Shown here piece after piece: positions 6,527-7,679 of a DNA stretch of 7,679 nucleotides (the stretch's first letter is position 1; the number at the start of each line of letters is the position of its first letter). This DNA comes from Candidatus Hydrogenedentota bacterium (GTDB taxonomy: Bacteria > Hydrogenedentota > Hydrogenedentia > Hydrogenedentales > SLHB01). The stretch lies in NCBI GenBank assembly GCA_026387845.1, contig JAPLKX010000463.1, positions 1 through 7,679 of the forward strand, written 5' to 3'. The position numbers were made by a program, and so were the translations under genes. Under the pieces are notes generated by a model. It saw only the letters and a program-made list of their open reading frames with translations. It was not told the DNA's origin and searched no databases.

Positions 6527-6891
6527 ATGCGGCTTCTCAGCCGCCTTAGGGTAGAATTCTATGAGACCTCGGCCGGAATTGCACCAGTGCGGGAGTTCCT
6601 CGAAGAACTCGAACAAAGCGATCCCGGCGACCACGCGGCGGTTCTGGCCGGACTGGCAAAGTTGCGGAATGGCCAATATCACCGCGAGCCGCTGTCCAAA
6701 GCGCTCGGCGATGGTCTGTTTTAACTGCGCCACGTCGGCAAGCTGAACACCCGCGTGCTGTGGTTCTTTGTGAAGGGCCGCCGCATCATTGCCGTTCACG
6801 GCGCCGGAACAAAGGCCAAGCCATTCCGGCCCGCGATCTCGACACCGCGCGGGCGCGAATGCGCGACTGGCAGGAAAGGTTTGAAACGTGA
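6527..6891 (+). pseudogene. higB: HigB/Gp49-type RelE-superfamily toxin with nonsense codon and frameshift
   Basis: The first 65 codons read MRLLSRLRVEFYETSAGIAP and then VREFLEELEQSDPG, typical of phage-derived Gp49/HigB ribosome-dependent RNases. TAA at 6722-6724 interrupts GDGLF; the same frame resumes as LRHVGKLNTRVLWFFVKGRR and IIAVHG, the conserved core and C-terminal strands. Near 6811-6822 one base is missing: in the next frame the end reads IPARDLDTARARMRDWQERF and ET to a TGA at 6889-6891, as expected for the family C-terminus. Adding one G in AAAGGCCAAG restores TKGQAIPAR. So there are two lesions: a stop (GAA to TAA is the simplest origin) and a 1-bp deletion. The ancestral stop overlaps the antitoxin GTG start by GTGA. 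The first ~7 residues look non-native and no Shine-Dalgarno site precedes ATG 6527, so the original start may also be lost. Confidence 0.85.
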
Positions 6892-7238
6892 AAAAGACCA
6901 ACTTTGACCGCTATCTCGAGGAACAACTCAAAGACCCCGCCTTTGCCGAACGGTTTGAGAAAGCGGGCGAGGCGTGGGAGGTGGCGTTGCAGATTGCCGC
7001 GTTGCGCGAAAGGGCCGGCCTCTCCCAAAAGGAACTCGCCCGCAAACTCCACACCTCCCAGCAAAATGTCAGCCGCTTGGAATCGCCCTCCTACGAAGGC
7101 CACTCCTTGACCATGTTGCGTCGGGTCGCCGAGGTCCTCGGCGCGACCATTCGCGTCACCATCGCACCCAAGGAAGAATCCAAACCCAAGGTGCCGTCCA
7201 ACACCAAAGTCGCTTACAGAATCCCTAGGAAATCATGA
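6888..7238 (+). CDS. higA: XRE-family HTH antitoxin, HigA-like
   Basis: The 116-residue protein starts with GTG at 6888, preceded by AGGAAAGG inside the toxin gene. After an N-terminal helical segment (FDRYLEEQLKDPAFAERFEK) it carries a helix-turn-helix at about residues 38-91: LRERAGLSQKELARKLHTSQ, NVSRLESPSYEGHSLTMLRR and VAEVLGATIRVTI. HigA antitoxins bind their toxin and repress the operon promoter. The toxin-first order and 4-bp overlap are typical of higBA-type loci. The basic tail (PKVPSNTKVAYRIPRKS) is probably disordered. The frame is intact although the upstream toxin is destroyed, so it may persist as a free repressor or as an antitoxin against a related toxin elsewhere. Its stop overlaps a short ATG ORF by ATGA. 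Confidence 0.9.
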   Translation: MKKTNFDRYLEEQLKDPAFAERFEKAGEAWEVALQIAALRERAGLSQKELARKLHTSQQNVSRLESPSYEGHSLTMLRRVAEVLGATIRVTIAPKEESKPKVPSNTKVAYRIPRKS

Positions 7239-7285
7239 ATCCCCAACAAGCGCACGCGCTCCTAACCGATCTTCCGCAGTTGTGA
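7235..7285 (+). other. Possible 16-residue ORF or gene stub coupled to the antitoxin stop
   Basis: ATG at 7235-7237 overlaps the antitoxin TGA (7236-7238). The frame reads MNPQQAHALLTDLPQL and stops at 7283-7285. The coupling and the protein-like composition suggest the start of a third, truncated operon gene. I do not recognise it, and chance is possible at this length. Confidence 0.25.
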
Positions 7286-7333
7286 GGTCAAGATGGCGAG
7301 GGCCCACTTCCCATCGCCCCCCTAAACTGAAGT

Positions 7334-7361
7334 TTGTAATTTGTAATTTGTAATTCGTAAT
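7334..7361. repeat. Second heptanucleotide tandem repeat, TTGTAAT x3 plus TCGTAAT
   Basis: Four 7-bp units in a row, followed by TGG, sit in an AT-rich pocket between the antitoxin and the second dispersed element. The period equals that of the tract at 1771-1873, and the units share a T-Y-G-Y-A pattern. Confidence 0.8.
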
Positions 7362-7382
7362 TGGCCCTTCCATTTTCCCTCC

Positions 7383-7421
7383 CTAGCAGTCTATACTGTC
7401 CCCGTGTTGTAGCGTACGCGG
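7383..7421 (+). repeat. Dispersed 39-bp element, copy 2
   Basis: This is a direct repeat of 6229-6275, matching 36 of 39 positions, without the 8-bp duplication. It keeps TATACT at 7392-7397. It runs straight into the start-less fibronectin III fragment. Confidence 0.7.
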
Positions 7422-7676
7422 GGAGCGTTCGCGACTATTCTCCAAGGCAGGGTCTTCCTCGACTGGAAAGAACCCGTCGACGGCGCCGCGGTCGCTTCCT
7501 ACAAAATTGAACACCACGAACGGCCCGCAGGCGATTCGACGCTCATCTCCGTCGCCCCCGAATCCGAAGCCACACCCAACAACCAACAACGCGGCAAAGA
7601 CCGGGAATATCGTATAATCGCGCTCAACAAAGCTAGCGGAGGCGCGCCGAGCAATACCGTCGCCGCGGTGGTGTGA
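7413..7676 (+). pseudogene. C-terminal fibronectin type III domain fragment without a start
   Basis: The frame is open from the TAG at 7410-7412 to a TGA at 7674-7676 but has no ATG, GTG or TTG before the domain begins. From 7452 it reads VFLDWKEPVDGAAVASYKIE, then HHERPAGDSTLISVAPE, NNQQRGKDREYRIIALNKAS and GAPSNTVAAVV: a nearly complete FnIII sandwich with the Trp of strand B, the Tyr of strand C and the EYRIIALN-GAPSN signature. Such domains usually cap large secreted proteins, so this looks like a terminal piece cut from its parent gene, with the repeat at 7383-7421 near the junction. No signal peptide or catalytic domain is present. Confidence 0.65.
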
Positions 7677-7679
7677 GCC

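Noticed and set aside
6455..6901. 148-codon minus-strand ORF over the broken toxin
   Set aside because: It runs through the inverted repeat and is antisense to recognisable toxin sequence; it is a shadow.

Overview
The window looks like GC-rich chromosomal DNA from a Gram-negative, polysaccharide-degrading bacterium. Secreted glycosidases, HicBA and HigBA-type toxin-antitoxin (TA) loci, intergenic repeats and gene stubs recall uncultivated Planctomycetes/Verrucomicrobia-like or Hydrogenedentota-like genomes. That assignment is inference from protein style; there is no rRNA or marker gene here.

Layout. On the minus strand, reading from about 3.5 kb down to 1, lie hicB (3228-3467), a broken hicA overlapping it by 4 bp (3004-3231), a secreted beta-propeller hydrolase-like protein (1873-2973), a 7-bp tandem repeat tract that abuts that gene's stop codon (1771-1873), and a GH36 alpha-galactosidase running off the left edge (1-1703). 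Diverging on the plus strand is a large secreted GH127/GH146-type beta-L-arabinofuranosidase with a C-terminal DUF6805-like domain (3712-6087). The divergent spacer (3468-3711) holds a hairpin with a minus-strand T-run and a tiny Lys/Arg-rich ORF coupled to hicB.

From 6088 to the right end the sequence is a decayed accessory patch. It holds REP-like hairpins, two direct copies of a ~39-bp dispersed element (6229-6275 and 7383-7421), an N-terminal stub of a helicase-like gene (6307-6435), a perfect 17-bp inverted repeat (6457-6524), a HigB/Gp49-type toxin destroyed by a nonsense codon and a frameshift (6527-6891), its intact XRE antitoxin (6888-7238), a second 7-bp tandem repeat (7334-7361), and a start-less C-terminal fibronectin III fragment (7413-7676).

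Function. Alpha-galactosidase, arabinofuranosidase and the propeller enzyme are plausible exo-acting partners on plant or algal arabinogalactan-like glycans outside the cytoplasm. The most notable pattern is that two unrelated TA loci about 3.5 kb apart both keep an open antitoxin while the toxin carries an in-frame stop, each one substitution away from a family-plausible sense codon. I saw no CRISPR array, tRNA, rRNA or complete transposase. I do not claim a wholly new system; the strongest leads are the parallel toxin inactivation, the repeat families, and a propeller protein whose activity I cannot name.
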